This document shows, piece by piece, positions 31,116 through 38,756 of a stretch of 64,000 nt of DNA; position 1 is the stretch's first letter, and each line of letters starts with the position of its first letter. The position numbers were made by a program, and so were the translations under genes. The DNA comes from Pseudomonas capeferrum (lineage in GTDB: Bacteria; Pseudomonadota; Gammaproteobacteria; Pseudomonadales; Pseudomonadaceae): the NCBI RefSeq assembly GCF_000731675.1, contig NZ_JMIT01000001.1:1115526-1179525 (forward strand). Direction: 5' to 3'. The notes beneath the pieces are model-generated. The model was not told the DNA's origin. It did no database searches and worked only from the letters and a program-made list of their open reading frames with translations.

Positions 31116-32069
31116 TCAACCGTTACGGGTGACGGTAAGCGCAACGGCGGCAATGCGCTCGACGTGTTCATAGCCGGGTTCGTCAAGCTGTTCGCCAAAC
31201 ACGTCGGGGTCGATCTCCTGGTATACCCAGGAGAATTGCGGGCCCGCCAGGCGCAAGCGAACAGCCTCGAGCAGCGCGTCCCGGCCTTCGACAATCGCCA
31301 CCCCGGTGTAGAGCAACAAGGTGCCCCTCATGCTCAGGCGTTCCCGGGCCTGTTCGACGATGCGCAGTGACAGCTCGGCGCCCAGCGCCCCGCCACCGTG
31401 GCGGTAGGTGCGCGCGTTGAGGTCGAGCATGTAGGGCGGATTGGCCACGATCAGGTCGAAGGTGCCGGTAACGCCGTAAAGCAAATCACTCGGCTCCACG
31501 GACACATTGCTGATGCCCGCCAAGGCCGCGTTGATGGCGGTATAGCGCAACGCCAGCGGGTTGATGTCCAGCGCGCTGACCTGTGCATGGGGGGCGGCGC
31601 GGGCGATGAGCAATGCCCCCACGCCACTGCCGCAGCCAATATCGACCGCGTGTTCCACGCGATCCGGGCAGCGTTGCAGATGGTCATGAATAACCTGGGC
31701 AAAGCGGTAGCTGTCGGGGCCGAAGAACACCGCGTCACTGGCGTGTGTGGGGTACGCCGAATGCACCAGCAGCAGGTCGTCCAGGCTCGACCAACGCACC
31801 TTGCTGGCCAGCAGTTCACCGCGCTGCTCCAGCACCTGCGCATGCTGCAACGCTTGCAATTCGTCGGCCGAAAGCAACGAAGGCGCAAACGGCCGGCTCC
31901 AGCCGAACACGTCGCGCAAGTTGCTGGCCTGCCGGGCGCTATCACGGGCGTTGTTGCGTGCATGGGTGGCGGGGGTTACACAGGTGAAGCGGTAACCGTC
32001 CGCACGCAAGCGCTTGCCTAGCTGCAGCAGTGCCAGGTCTGCCTGGGCTTGCTCTGGGTCTAACATCAT
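31116..32069 (-). CDS. HemK-like class I methyltransferase
   Basis: A 317-residue SAM-dependent methyltransferase with motif I AVDIGCGSGVGALLIA, acidic SALDINPLAL and the NPPY signature (LIVANPPYMLDL) seen in enzymes that methylate planar amide, amino or related nitrogen groups. About 120 residues precede the catalytic domain, as in HemK/PrmC and TrmN6-like enzymes. The ATG at 32069 overlaps the upstream TGA (TGATG) and has AAGAAGG 9 bases before it, so it is preferred over the ATG at 32078, which would have no spacing. It is coupled on both sides: to a diiron oxygenase-like gene upstream and to the GCS2 ligase downstream. Target unknown. Confidence 0.85.
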   Translation of the reverse strand: MMLDPEQAQADLALLQLGKRLRADGYRFTCVTPATHARNNARDSARQASNLRDVFGWSRPFAPSLLSADELQALQHAQVLEQRGELLASKVRWSSLDDLLLVHSAYPTHASDAVFFGPDSYRFAQVIHDHLQRCPDRVEHAVDIGCGSGVGALLIARAAPHAQVSALDINPLALRYTAINAALAGISNVSVEPSDLLYGVTGTFDLIVANPPYMLDLNARTYRHGGGALGAELSLRIVEQARERLSMRGTLLLYTGVAIVEGRDALLEAVRLRLAGPQFSWVYQEIDPDVFGEQLDEPGYEHVERIAAVALTVTRNG

Positions 32070-33403
32070 CACTGACATCCTTCTTGAACCAGGCCCGTGG
32101 CGTTGATGAAGGCCTGAGTGGCCAACAACCCCTCCGGCGACGCGTGACGGTTGCCGGCCATGCGCTGCACCAGGTCTTCCACAGTCTCTGGGCGCTGGCT
32201 GACCATGGGCCTGTCATCGGCCGACACGTTGATGTCCCAGCTACCCGGCATGACGCGCCGGACAGGCGCCTGCCAGTCGTCAGCGATCCAGTCGTGCCAC
32301 AACTGCTTCTCGTAGGCCGTGAATACGCCGAACATGGCCGCAGCAGGTCCGTCGATCAGTTGCCACCAGCGGCTGTTTACCGGGTTCTCCCCGCGCCGGA
32401 TCCACCCTTGGGCCTGCAGCGCATCGACGAAGGCTGGCATGGCGCCGGGCTCGGCCAGCCATTGATTGATGGTGCGCTTTTGCAAACGGCAATGGTCGGA
32501 ATGCATGAACTGGCCATATTGGCGCTTGCGCTCCAGCGCTGCGAACAGCTGGGCCTGCAGGTCGAACTCGGCGACCAATGCGCTCGCTGGAGTGCCCAGG
32601 TCGTTCAACCGGTAGCCGCGCCGCACCCGTTGGTAGAAGTGCTGTGCGTCCTGTGCCGGGCACAGTTGCCGTAACGCCTGGATGGACAGCTGGGCATGGC
32701 CGCTGGCGGCGTTGTCGATGGTGACATGCAGCTGAAAGTAATGGCCGTCGATGCCCAGCTCCGCCAGTTCATAGGTGGTAATCAGCAAATGCAGCGGCGG
32801 TTGCTCGTAACCCAGGTTGTACCCCAGCACCTCCGGCAGGAATGCGTCACCGTGCTGCCCAAGGGCCAGTTGCACGGCACCTTGCAAGTAGCGCTGGTCA
32901 TCCAGTTGCGGCAGTTCCAGGCAGCCCAGGCGGCTCAGCAGCCGCTGGTAGATCAGCACATGGTTGCAACGCGGGTCGCCATTACCCAGCTCTTCCAGGT
33001 AGGTGCGGATCAGCCCGTGGTAACGGGGGTCGCGCCAGTGCTGCAACGTGCCGTGCAGCCAGGCACCGTCCACCGCCTTGGTGGGTGCAACCTGCTGCAG
33101 AAACCACAGGGCATGGGCGCGGTTGCTGAAGAAGTGGCGTGGCGCACCTTGGCGGCGTTGCTGCAGGTAGTCGGCATAGGCCTTGGCGACTTCGCCGGCA
33201 TGATGATCGCTCCAGGCAGGGAGCTGTGCGGGGGTGTCAGGCAAATCGTCCGGCCAGTGTTCTACGCGCGCGATTTGTTCACTCAACCAAGCGGCGCTTG
33301 TGGCGTCCGGGCCTTCCAGGAGGTTCTGGTAGCGGTGTTGCAGGCTCAGGTGTGCTGCGCGAGCCCCTGCATCAGCAGCGGCCTTGCGGGTAATGACCGT
33401 CAT
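32069..33403 (-). CDS. Heme-oxygenase-like diiron oxidase family protein (iron-containing redox enzyme)
   Basis: A 444-residue protein whose central region (about 125-250) carries the helical heme-oxygenase-like signature: YLEELGNGDPRCNHVLIYQR (Glu137/138 and His148) and YELAELGIDGHYFQLHVTID followed by NAASGHAQ (Glu212/215, His221, His226, Asp230, His236). Such His/Glu sets bind two irons in the HDO superfamily, whose members do N-oxygenation, desaturation or C-C cleavage (SznF, UndA and BesC type). The C-terminal 180 residues contain an additional helical region with PVNSRWWQLIDGPAAAMFG. GAGGAG precedes the start. It heads the coupled trio with methyltransferase and amine ligase. The reaction cannot be deduced. 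Confidence 0.8.
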   Translation of the reverse strand: MTVITRKAAADAGARAAHLSLQHRYQNLLEGPDATSAAWLSEQIARVEHWPDDLPDTPAQLPAWSDHHAGEVAKAYADYLQQRRQGAPRHFFSNRAHALWFLQQVAPTKAVDGAWLHGTLQHWRDPRYHGLIRTYLEELGNGDPRCNHVLIYQRLLSRLGCLELPQLDDQRYLQGAVQLALGQHGDAFLPEVLGYNLGYEQPPLHLLITTYELAELGIDGHYFQLHVTIDNAASGHAQLSIQALRQLCPAQDAQHFYQRVRRGYRLNDLGTPASALVAEFDLQAQLFAALERKRQYGQFMHSDHCRLQKRTINQWLAEPGAMPAFVDALQAQGWIRRGENPVNSRWWQLIDGPAAAMFGVFTAYEKQLWHDWIADDWQAPVRRVMPGSWDINVSADDRPMVSQRPETVEDLVQRMAGNRHASPEGLLATQAFINATGLVQEGCQ

Positions 33404-33420
33404 GCCGAGCTCCTCTGAAC

Positions 33421-33618
33421 TTATTGGGCCGGTTTTTGCCCCGGCATAGGCTCGGGGTCAGGCGCAGGCTGCGGCGCTGGCAGATCATCCGGTTTTTGCA
33501 TTTGCAACGATGGCTTACTGGGGTCGGCGTCTTTGCCGGGGTGATTGTTGTCTCGGTCGAAACAACCACCCATCAGGGTCATGGCGCCCACCAGGGCGAC
33601 CCAATGAGTCAATCGCAT
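33421..33618 (-). CDS. Small putative lipoprotein
   Basis: A 65-residue protein with a short lipoprotein-like signal (MRLTHWVALVGAMTLMGGC) in which Cys19 would be lipidated. The lipobox LMGGC is slightly off consensus. The mature part is proline- and aspartate-rich (DRDNNHPGKDADPSK, then repeated Q-K-P-D/P-A-P-x-P units) and probably unstructured. GGAGGA precedes the ATG at 33618. It lies 15 bases after the heme-oxygenase-like gene's start region and could be upstream in the same transcript, though it more likely belongs with the stress genes. Function unknown. Confidence 0.7.
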   Translation of the reverse strand: MRLTHWVALVGAMTLMGGCFDRDNNHPGKDADPSKPSLQMQKPDDLPAPQPAPDPEPMPGQKPAQ

Positions 33619-33680
33619 GGGAAGTCCTCCGTTGTGTTCAATTGCAGTGCCAGGTCGCCCCGGCACTGCGAATTCCTCAA

Positions 33681-33863
33681 TTACGAACGGCCGCCTTTAC
33701 GGCTGGTGTCGTGGGGCATGTTGCCCCCCGAAGACTGGCCACCTTTACGCCCCGCTTCAGAGGCCTTCTCGCGGTCGTTGGCGAAGTTGCCCGGGTTCTT
33801 GCTGCCGCCTTGGCTGCCTTCCTTGCCCTGGGTGCCGGTGCGGCTGTTCTCTTTGTTAGCCAT
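33681..33863 (-). CDS. KGG-domain stress protein (YciG/con-10-like)
   Basis: A 60-residue, very hydrophilic Gly/Ser/Asn-rich protein with the repeated K/R-G-G units typical of the family: GKEGSQGGS, NDREKASEAGRKGGQSSGG and SRKGGRS at the C-terminus. In enterobacteria YciG-type proteins are RpoS-controlled and linked to heat and acid tolerance and motility. The ATG at 33863 lies in a leader that contains a perfect 15-bp palindrome. The small lipoprotein gene follows after 62 bases. The family call is firm, the molecular role unknown. Confidence 0.85.
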   Translation of the reverse strand: MANKENSRTGTQGKEGSQGGSKNPGNFANDREKASEAGRKGGQSSGGNMPHDTSRKGGRS

Positions 33864-33894
33864 GGTCGTGAAACCTCATATGACTTCAGGAAGC

Positions 33895-33909
33895 ACGGCA
33901 CTGTGCCGT
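33895..33909. promoter_or_regulatory. Palindrome upstream of the KGG gene
   Basis: ACGGCACTGTGCCGT is a perfect 7+1+7 palindrome 32-46 bases upstream of the KGG start. It could be an operator or a 5' UTR hairpin. A TATGTA sequence lies just beyond it on the minus strand as a possible -10, not strong enough to name a promoter. Confidence 0.45.
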
Positions 33910-34022
33910 ACATAGGTTCGGAGTTCGGCGATATGGAGGGATTCGTTTTATTGCGACAGGTTCGGACCGGTGGCATTAAATAAGCGGCAGCTGCATATTT
34001 GGTGCACCAAGGGACGTCTGGC

Positions 34023-35306
34023 TCACTCGGTATCCGTTGTATCGAGCCGCGCCTGCCGCCGCCCCAGCCAGCCGCCGGTCGCCGCCCACCCCAGGGCTAT
34101 CGCGGCCCCCATCAGCATCGCCAGTTGCGGATGCTCGGCCATCACGTCCAGTGCCCGCTTGACCCAACCGCTCAGGGCGTCACCGCCGCGGTAGACCACC
34201 GTGTCGATGAAGTTCTTGGCCTTGTACTTGTCCTCTGCCGACAGGACCGTGAACAGCATCTCGCGCCCAGGCCGCACCAGCGCATACTCACCGGCCCGGC
34301 GCACCACCATCACCACGACGAAGGCGGCGAACACCGGCGCCAGTGCCAGCCAGACAAAACCTGCAGCCATTACCAACGGCACCGCCACCAGCAGCACCCC
34401 CACGCCCATCCTTCGGGCCAGGCGTCCGGTCAGGAACACCTGGGTGAGGATCGCCAAGGCCTGGACCACGGTGTCGATCAGGCCGAACACCTGGGTTTGC
34501 CGTGTGCGGTCGGTGAAGGTCTCGCTGACGATGCGCGCCTGTTCGAAGTACAGGAACGTGCTGACGCTGGCCAGCAGTATCACGAACAGCGCGATACCTA
34601 GCAGATAGGAAGAGCGCAGTACCGCCGTGGCGCCGGCGAACGGGTTGCCACCCAAGGGTTTCGACGACGAGCGCTGCAGGTGCGCCGGCAGTGGATGACG
34701 GGCCCGCCAGTGCTGCAAGTACAGCGTTGCGCCAGTGCTGCCGAGCAAGAACAGGCCCGCCAGTACCAGCAGGCCGGCATGCCCCAGCGGCCCCACCAGC
34801 ACGGTGCCCAGGATCGGCCCACTGAGCCCGCCCAGGCTGGCACCGGCCGCCAGCAGACCGAACAGGCGTTTGCCTTGCTCGGTGGAAAACAGGTCGGCAA
34901 GCACGCTCCAGGCCAGCGAGATGGTCAGCAGGTTGAACACCGACAGCCAGATGTAGAACGCCCGTGCCGTCCACAGACCGTCTGGATCACGGGCAAAGAG
35001 CACAGCGAAGAGCAGCAGGTTGCTGGTGAAAAAGCCATAGGTCCACGGCAGGATATGCCGCCGCCGCACTTTCGACGCCAGCCAGCCAAACAGCGGCAGG
35101 CACGCCAGGGTGGCAACGAAGGTGCCGGTAAACAGCCACTGCAGGTTGTCCACGCCACCGGCCACGCCCATGGTCTCGCGCACCGGGCGCAGCATGAAGT
35201 AACCGGTGAACAGCAGGTAGAACAACGACAGCCCGGCAAGCACTGCGGGCCCTTCACCCGGTTGAAGGTTCAAGCCGTTGCCCAGGCGCCGCCGCCAGCC
35301 TTGCAT
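34023..35306 (-). CDS. Membrane transporter, NTT/MFS-like
   Basis: A 427-residue protein with about twelve membrane segments. The N-terminal segment FYLLFTGYFMLRPVRETMGV and later segments resemble the Npt1/Npt2 ADP/ATP translocase-like proteins that are usually annotated MFS transporter in pseudomonads; R-P-V-R-E in the first segment is a common element of that group. The C-terminal cytoplasmic loop has FTVLSAEDKYKAKNFIDTVV and RGGDALSGW, also typical of this group. Substrate unknown. The ATG at 35306 is 4 bases after the aldo/keto reductase stop; a TTG at 35318 would overlap it. Neither has a good ribosome binding site, so translation is probably coupled. Confidence 0.75.
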   Translation of the reverse strand: MQGWRRRLGNGLNLQPGEGPAVLAGLSLFYLLFTGYFMLRPVRETMGVAGGVDNLQWLFTGTFVATLACLPLFGWLASKVRRRHILPWTYGFFTSNLLLFAVLFARDPDGLWTARAFYIWLSVFNLLTISLAWSVLADLFSTEQGKRLFGLLAAGASLGGLSGPILGTVLVGPLGHAGLLVLAGLFLLGSTGATLYLQHWRARHPLPAHLQRSSSKPLGGNPFAGATAVLRSSYLLGIALFVILLASVSTFLYFEQARIVSETFTDRTRQTQVFGLIDTVVQALAILTQVFLTGRLARRMGVGVLLVAVPLVMAAGFVWLALAPVFAAFVVVMVVRRAGEYALVRPGREMLFTVLSAEDKYKAKNFIDTVVYRGGDALSGWVKRALDVMAEHPQLAMLMGAAIALGWAATGGWLGRRQARLDTTDTE

Positions 35307-35310
35307 GGCG

Positions 35311-36219
35311 TCAGGCAAACTGCTCTATCAGCGCCTGTTGCTGCGCCTGGCTGAGCAGCGGCGTGTGCCCGGCCTTGAGCTGATCGAGCTGGCGATCCGG
35401 GCGGCTGGTGGCGGGTATGACCGTAGTTACTGCCGGGTGGCTGATGGCGAACTTGAGAAACAGCTGCGCCCAACTGCCGATGCCTGCCTCTGCAGCCCAG
35501 CCAGGCAAGGGCTGGCCCTTGACCTTGGCGAACAGGCGGCCATCGTCGAACGCCCGGTTGATCAGCACTGCAACGCCCTTGTCCTGGCACAGCGGCAGCA
35601 GTTCGCGCGCGGCATGTGGCGCACTGACCGAATAGTTGATCTGGATGAAATCCAAGGGCTCGCTGCGCACGATCCTGGCGACTTCATCCTGGCCGCTGTT
35701 CAGGTAGTGGGTGATGCCGACGTAGCGGGTCTTGCCCTGCTGCTTGAGTTCACGGGCATAGGGCAGCTGGGTCTGCCAATCGCGCAGGTTGTGGATCTGC
35801 AGCAGTTCGACCTTGTCGGTGCGCAGGCTGCGAAGGCTGCCGGCCCACTGCGCTTGCGCATCGGCGAGGCTGTCAGCGGCGATCTTGGTGGCAAGGAAGC
35901 ACTGCCGGCGCCAACCGCCTTCTTCCAGTAATTGGCCAAGGATACTGTCGGCGCCGCCATAGTTGGGCGAGGTGTCGATGACCCTGCCGCCACCCTGGAA
36001 GAAGGCCTTGAGCACCGTGGCCAGCTGTTGGTATTCGGCAGTGCCGGCTTCGACCTCGAAACTGCCAGAGGTACCGGCACCAATCACCGGCAGGGCTTCA
36101 CCGGTGGACGGGATCTTGCGGGTCATTAGCCCGCTGGGTGCGGCAGCGTGCAACCAGGGGCTTGCGGCCAGCAGCCCCAAAGCTGCGCTGGCGCGCAGGA
36201 CATCACGACGTGCGTACAT
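35311..36219 (-). CDS. Exported aldo/keto reductase
   Basis: A 302-residue protein with a likely Tat signal peptide (MYARRDVLRASAALGLLAAS, cleavage near LHAAA) and an aldo/keto reductase barrel: RVIDTSPNYGGADSILGQLL, LATKI, VELLQIHNLRDW, RYVGITHYL, DFIQINYSV and TVIPATSRPDRQLDQL. In canonical AKRs the catalytic Tyr is in D-T-A-x-x-Y; here it is DTSPNY, and the Lys is in ATKIA. The usual C-terminal arginine-rich NADPH-binding segment is reduced to ATSRPD. A periplasmic AKR is unusual because NADPH is not available there; folding with bound cofactor before Tat export would be needed. It is followed after 4 bases by the NTT/MFS-like gene. Confidence 0.82.
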   Translation of the reverse strand: MYARRDVLRASAALGLLAASPWLHAAAPSGLMTRKIPSTGEALPVIGAGTSGSFEVEAGTAEYQQLATVLKAFFQGGGRVIDTSPNYGGADSILGQLLEEGGWRRQCFLATKIAADSLADAQAQWAGSLRSLRTDKVELLQIHNLRDWQTQLPYARELKQQGKTRYVGITHYLNSGQDEVARIVRSEPLDFIQINYSVSAPHAARELLPLCQDKGVAVLINRAFDDGRLFAKVKGQPLPGWAAEAGIGSWAQLFLKFAISHPAVTTVIPATSRPDRQLDQLKAGHTPLLSQAQQQALIEQFA

Positions 36220-36308
36220 GGAAAAGCTCCCGTCATGAATCGGAAACTTTCAAGGCTAGCCGCTCTACCCTGCGCCGGCGAGTGATTCTGTATCTGGATG
36301 TTTAGCGA

Positions 36309-37190
36309 TCAGGCCTGCAACAGCAGGCGCAGGTCCAGGCCGGTATCACCCAGAGGTGGGCACCAGTAGTAGCCGCCGGTCAGTGGCCGGCTGAAACGGT
36401 AGAGGCCATCGATGATGCCGTCTTCCAGGCCGCTCATGCGCCGCAGTTGCACTTCGAAGGCATCGAAACTGTGGCCCAGGGCAACGAAGGCAAGGCCTGC
36501 GCCTCGCGCGTCGGCCCAGGCGACCGAACGACGGACCATGAACGCTTCAGGTTCGAAGCTTTCCTGGGCGGTACGCTTGACGTGTGCGGATGCCGGGGCG
36601 TCGTCGAGTTCTTCGTTGTCGGCCAGGCGGCGGCCGATGATGTTGTCCTGGTCTGCCTGGGGCAGCGACTTGAAGTACGTCAGGTCATGCTTCCACAGCT
36701 GGAACGCGGCAAAGCTGGAACCCCTGAGGCCGGGCTGGCCAGCGTCGACGATGGCCGCTTGCACAGCCTCTTCGTCCACCGGGTTTTCGGTGCCGTCTTC
36801 ATAGCCGGTCAGGTCGTGCCCGCCCCGGTGCAGGAAGCCGTCGATGCAGTCAGCCAAGTGCAGTGCCGGTGCCAGCGCTTGCTCCAGGGCCTGGGCGCGC
36901 AGCAACAAGTCACCCCGCTCGTTACCCCGCAGCCAAAGCCACAGGGCGTGCTGGGTGCTTGGGTTCTCGACCGCAGCATCCAGCTGCGGGAAGGCCCGCA
37001 AGCCCGGGACTTCGCGGCCCAGGGCCTTGGCCAGGGGTGCGCCGACGCCAAGGATCAGCTGTTCGCCATCTACCTGCGGCAGCAAGGCGTCGAGTGCAGC
37101 GGGCAACGCTTCGGGGGAGTGCAGCGTGAAGAACAGGTGGCGGGCATGGGCCGGCACCGGCGTGGCAAGCAGACCTTGCTGAAACGGCAT
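36309..37190 (-). CDS. Dye-decolorizing (DyP-type) peroxidase
   Basis: A 293-residue heme peroxidase of the DyP family, class B-like by size. The G-x-x-D-G motif is GYEDGTENP at residues 129-137 with catalytic Asp132, the proximal heme ligand is probably His203 in SAHVKRT, and the distal Arg is in AFMVRRSVAW. The position of Asp132 matches the characterised P. putida DyP. No signal peptide, so it is cytoplasmic or encapsulated; no encapsulin gene is nearby. It oxidises dyes, phenolics or Mn(II) in vitro, with the physiological substrate unclear. It is divergent from the BASS symporter gene, with a symmetric element between them. Confidence 0.93.
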   Translation of the reverse strand: MPFQQGLLATPVPAHARHLFFTLHSPEALPAALDALLPQVDGEQLILGVGAPLAKALGREVPGLRAFPQLDAAVENPSTQHALWLWLRGNERGDLLLRAQALEQALAPALHLADCIDGFLHRGGHDLTGYEDGTENPVDEEAVQAAIVDAGQPGLRGSSFAAFQLWKHDLTYFKSLPQADQDNIIGRRLADNEELDDAPASAHVKRTAQESFEPEAFMVRRSVAWADARGAGLAFVALGHSFDAFEVQLRRMSGLEDGIIDGLYRFSRPLTGGYYWCPPLGDTGLDLRLLLQA

Positions 37191-37279
37191 GACAGGCTAA
37201 TCCTTGGTAAAAGCGCGCATGCTACTGCGCCGGCACGTCCTTCGCAACGCGGCATGCAGACGCTGCAGGCGACCAGTTC

Positions 37280-37296
37280 GGTAACAAAAGGTTACC
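37280..37296. promoter_or_regulatory. Candidate operator between DyP and BASS genes
   Basis: GGTAAC-AAAAG-GTTACC is a perfect 6-bp inverted repeat with a 5-base spacer, 91 bases before the symporter start and 90 bases before the peroxidase start. The equidistant position in a divergent gap suggests a shared regulator. No adjacent regulator gene is present. Confidence 0.45.
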
Positions 37297-37386
37297 AAGA
37301 GATGGCGCTTTGCAATTAGCTATCAATACAGCGCGGCCTACACTTCTCGGAATCCTTCGTACGACGCCTTGACCCGAGAGCCCTCC

Positions 37387-38286
37387 ATGACTGCCTCGCC
37401 CCTGCTTACCGCCTTCCTGCCCTTGGCATTGGGCATCATCATGCTCGGCCTTGGGCTGTCACTGACCCTGGCCGATTTTGCCAGGGTGGTGAAATACCCC
37501 AAGCCGGTGGTAATTGGCCTGGCCTGCCAGATTCTGTTGTTGCCACTGGTGTGCTTCCTGATCGCCAACGGCTTTGGCCTGGAGTCTGCCCTGGCGGTGG
37601 GGCTGATGCTGCTGGCCGCCTCGCCGGGCGGCACCACGGCCAACCTGTTCAGCCATCTGGCCCACGGTGATGTGGCGTTGAACATCACCCTGACGGCGGT
37701 CAACTCGTTGATCGCGATCCTTACCATGCCGCTGCTGGTGAACCTGTCACTGGGCTGGTTCATGGCGTCGGACCAGGCGATCCCCTTGCAGTTCGCCAAG
37801 GTCATGCAGGTGTTCGCGATTGTGCTGCTGCCGGTGGCGTTGGGCATGTTGATCCGTCGTTTTGCACCGGGCTTCGCTGCACGCATGGAAAAGCCCATGA
37901 AGCTGGTGGCGGCGCTGTTTCTGGCCTTCACCATCGTGCTGGCCTTGGCCAAGGATTGGCAGACCGTGCTGGCGTACGCCCCGGTAGTCGGCTTGGCCGC
38001 CCTGCTGTTCAACCTGCTGAGCCTGTCGGTGGGCTACTGGGTGCCGCGGCTGCTGAACATTCCCAAGCGCCAAGCCATCGCCATCGGCATGGAAATCGGC
38101 ATCCACAACGGCACTCTGGCGATCGCCTTGGCGTTGAGCCCTTCGCTGCTGAACAACCCGACCATGGCGGTGCCGGCGGCGCTTTACAGCCTGATCATGT
38201 TCTTTACCGCAGCCGGCTTTGGCTGGTGGGTAAGCCGTGGGCACGGCGCAACCACGGCAGAGGCCAAAGGCGAGCCGGTCAACTGA
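37387..38286 (+). CDS. Bile acid:sodium symporter (BASS) family transporter
   Basis: A 299-residue protein with about nine or ten membrane segments. The crossover regions include LMLLAASPGGTTANLFSHLA and GMEIGIHNGTLAIALALSPS, which contain the unwound-helix E/N and GG residues that bind sodium and substrate in the BASS/ASBT fold. Bacterial members import small organic anions such as pyruvate, pantothenate or pantoate, and some 2-keto acids; bile acids are unlikely as the natural substrate. The ATG at 37387 has GAGAG close by. It ends 3 bases before the convergent crtZ-like gene. Confidence 0.9.
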   Translation: MTASPLLTAFLPLALGIIMLGLGLSLTLADFARVVKYPKPVVIGLACQILLLPLVCFLIANGFGLESALAVGLMLLAASPGGTTANLFSHLAHGDVALNITLTAVNSLIAILTMPLLVNLSLGWFMASDQAIPLQFAKVMQVFAIVLLPVALGMLIRRFAPGFAARMEKPMKLVAALFLAFTIVLALAKDWQTVLAYAPVVGLAALLFNLLSLSVGYWVPRLLNIPKRQAIAIGMEIGIHNGTLAIALALSPSLLNNPTMAVPAALYSLIMFFTAAGFGWWVSRGHGATTAEAKGEPVN

Positions 38287-38288
38287 GG

Positions 38289-38756
38289 TCAGGGCCGGAC
38301 GCGACGGCTGTGCAATTGGCGCTTCAGCACCTTGAGCGGGGGGGCGTAGAAGAAGCCGAACGACACAGTGCCCTTGCGGCCCTTGATCGCATGGTGCAGA
38401 CGATGGGCGCGATGCAGCCGCTTGAGGTAGCGATTGACCGGCCGCGGTTTCTGCGGCCAGTGGCGATGGAACACGCCATCGTGGGCCAGCACATACAGCA
38501 CGCCGTACCCTGCCACTCCCCCGCCCACCCATTGCAGCGGTGCATACCCGCCTTTGCCCAGCGCCACCAGCCCGGCGGCGATCAGCCCCAGCGCCACCAG
38601 GTAGAGGTCGTTGGTCTCGAGCATGCCCAGGTGCGGCTCGTGGTGCGAGCGATGCAGCCACCAGCCCCAGCCATGCATGATGTACTTGTGAGCCAGCGTG
38701 CCAACGCCCTCCATGGCCACCAGTGTGCCGAACAGCACGGCGAGATTGAACAGCAT
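38289..38756 (-). CDS. crtZ: Beta-carotene hydroxylase-like protein (CrtZ, fatty acid hydroxylase superfamily)
   Basis: A 155-residue membrane protein with the histidine clusters of the non-heme diiron hydroxylase family: HKYIMH near 23-28, HRSHHEPH near 35, HDGVFHRHW near 92, and HRAHRLHHA near 115. Length and spacing fit CrtZ, which adds 3-hydroxyl groups to carotenoid ionone rings. Two to four membrane segments lie between the clusters. No crtE, crtB, crtI or crtY is present in this window, so either those genes are elsewhere or this enzyme acts on another lipid. It is convergent with the symporter (2-base gap) and divergent from the MgtC gene. Confidence 0.88.
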   Translation of the reverse strand: MLFNLAVLFGTLVAMEGVGTLAHKYIMHGWGWWLHRSHHEPHLGMLETNDLYLVALGLIAAGLVALGKGGYAPLQWVGGGVAGYGVLYVLAHDGVFHRHWPQKPRPVNRYLKRLHRAHRLHHAIKGRKGTVSFGFFYAPPLKVLKRQLHSRRVRP

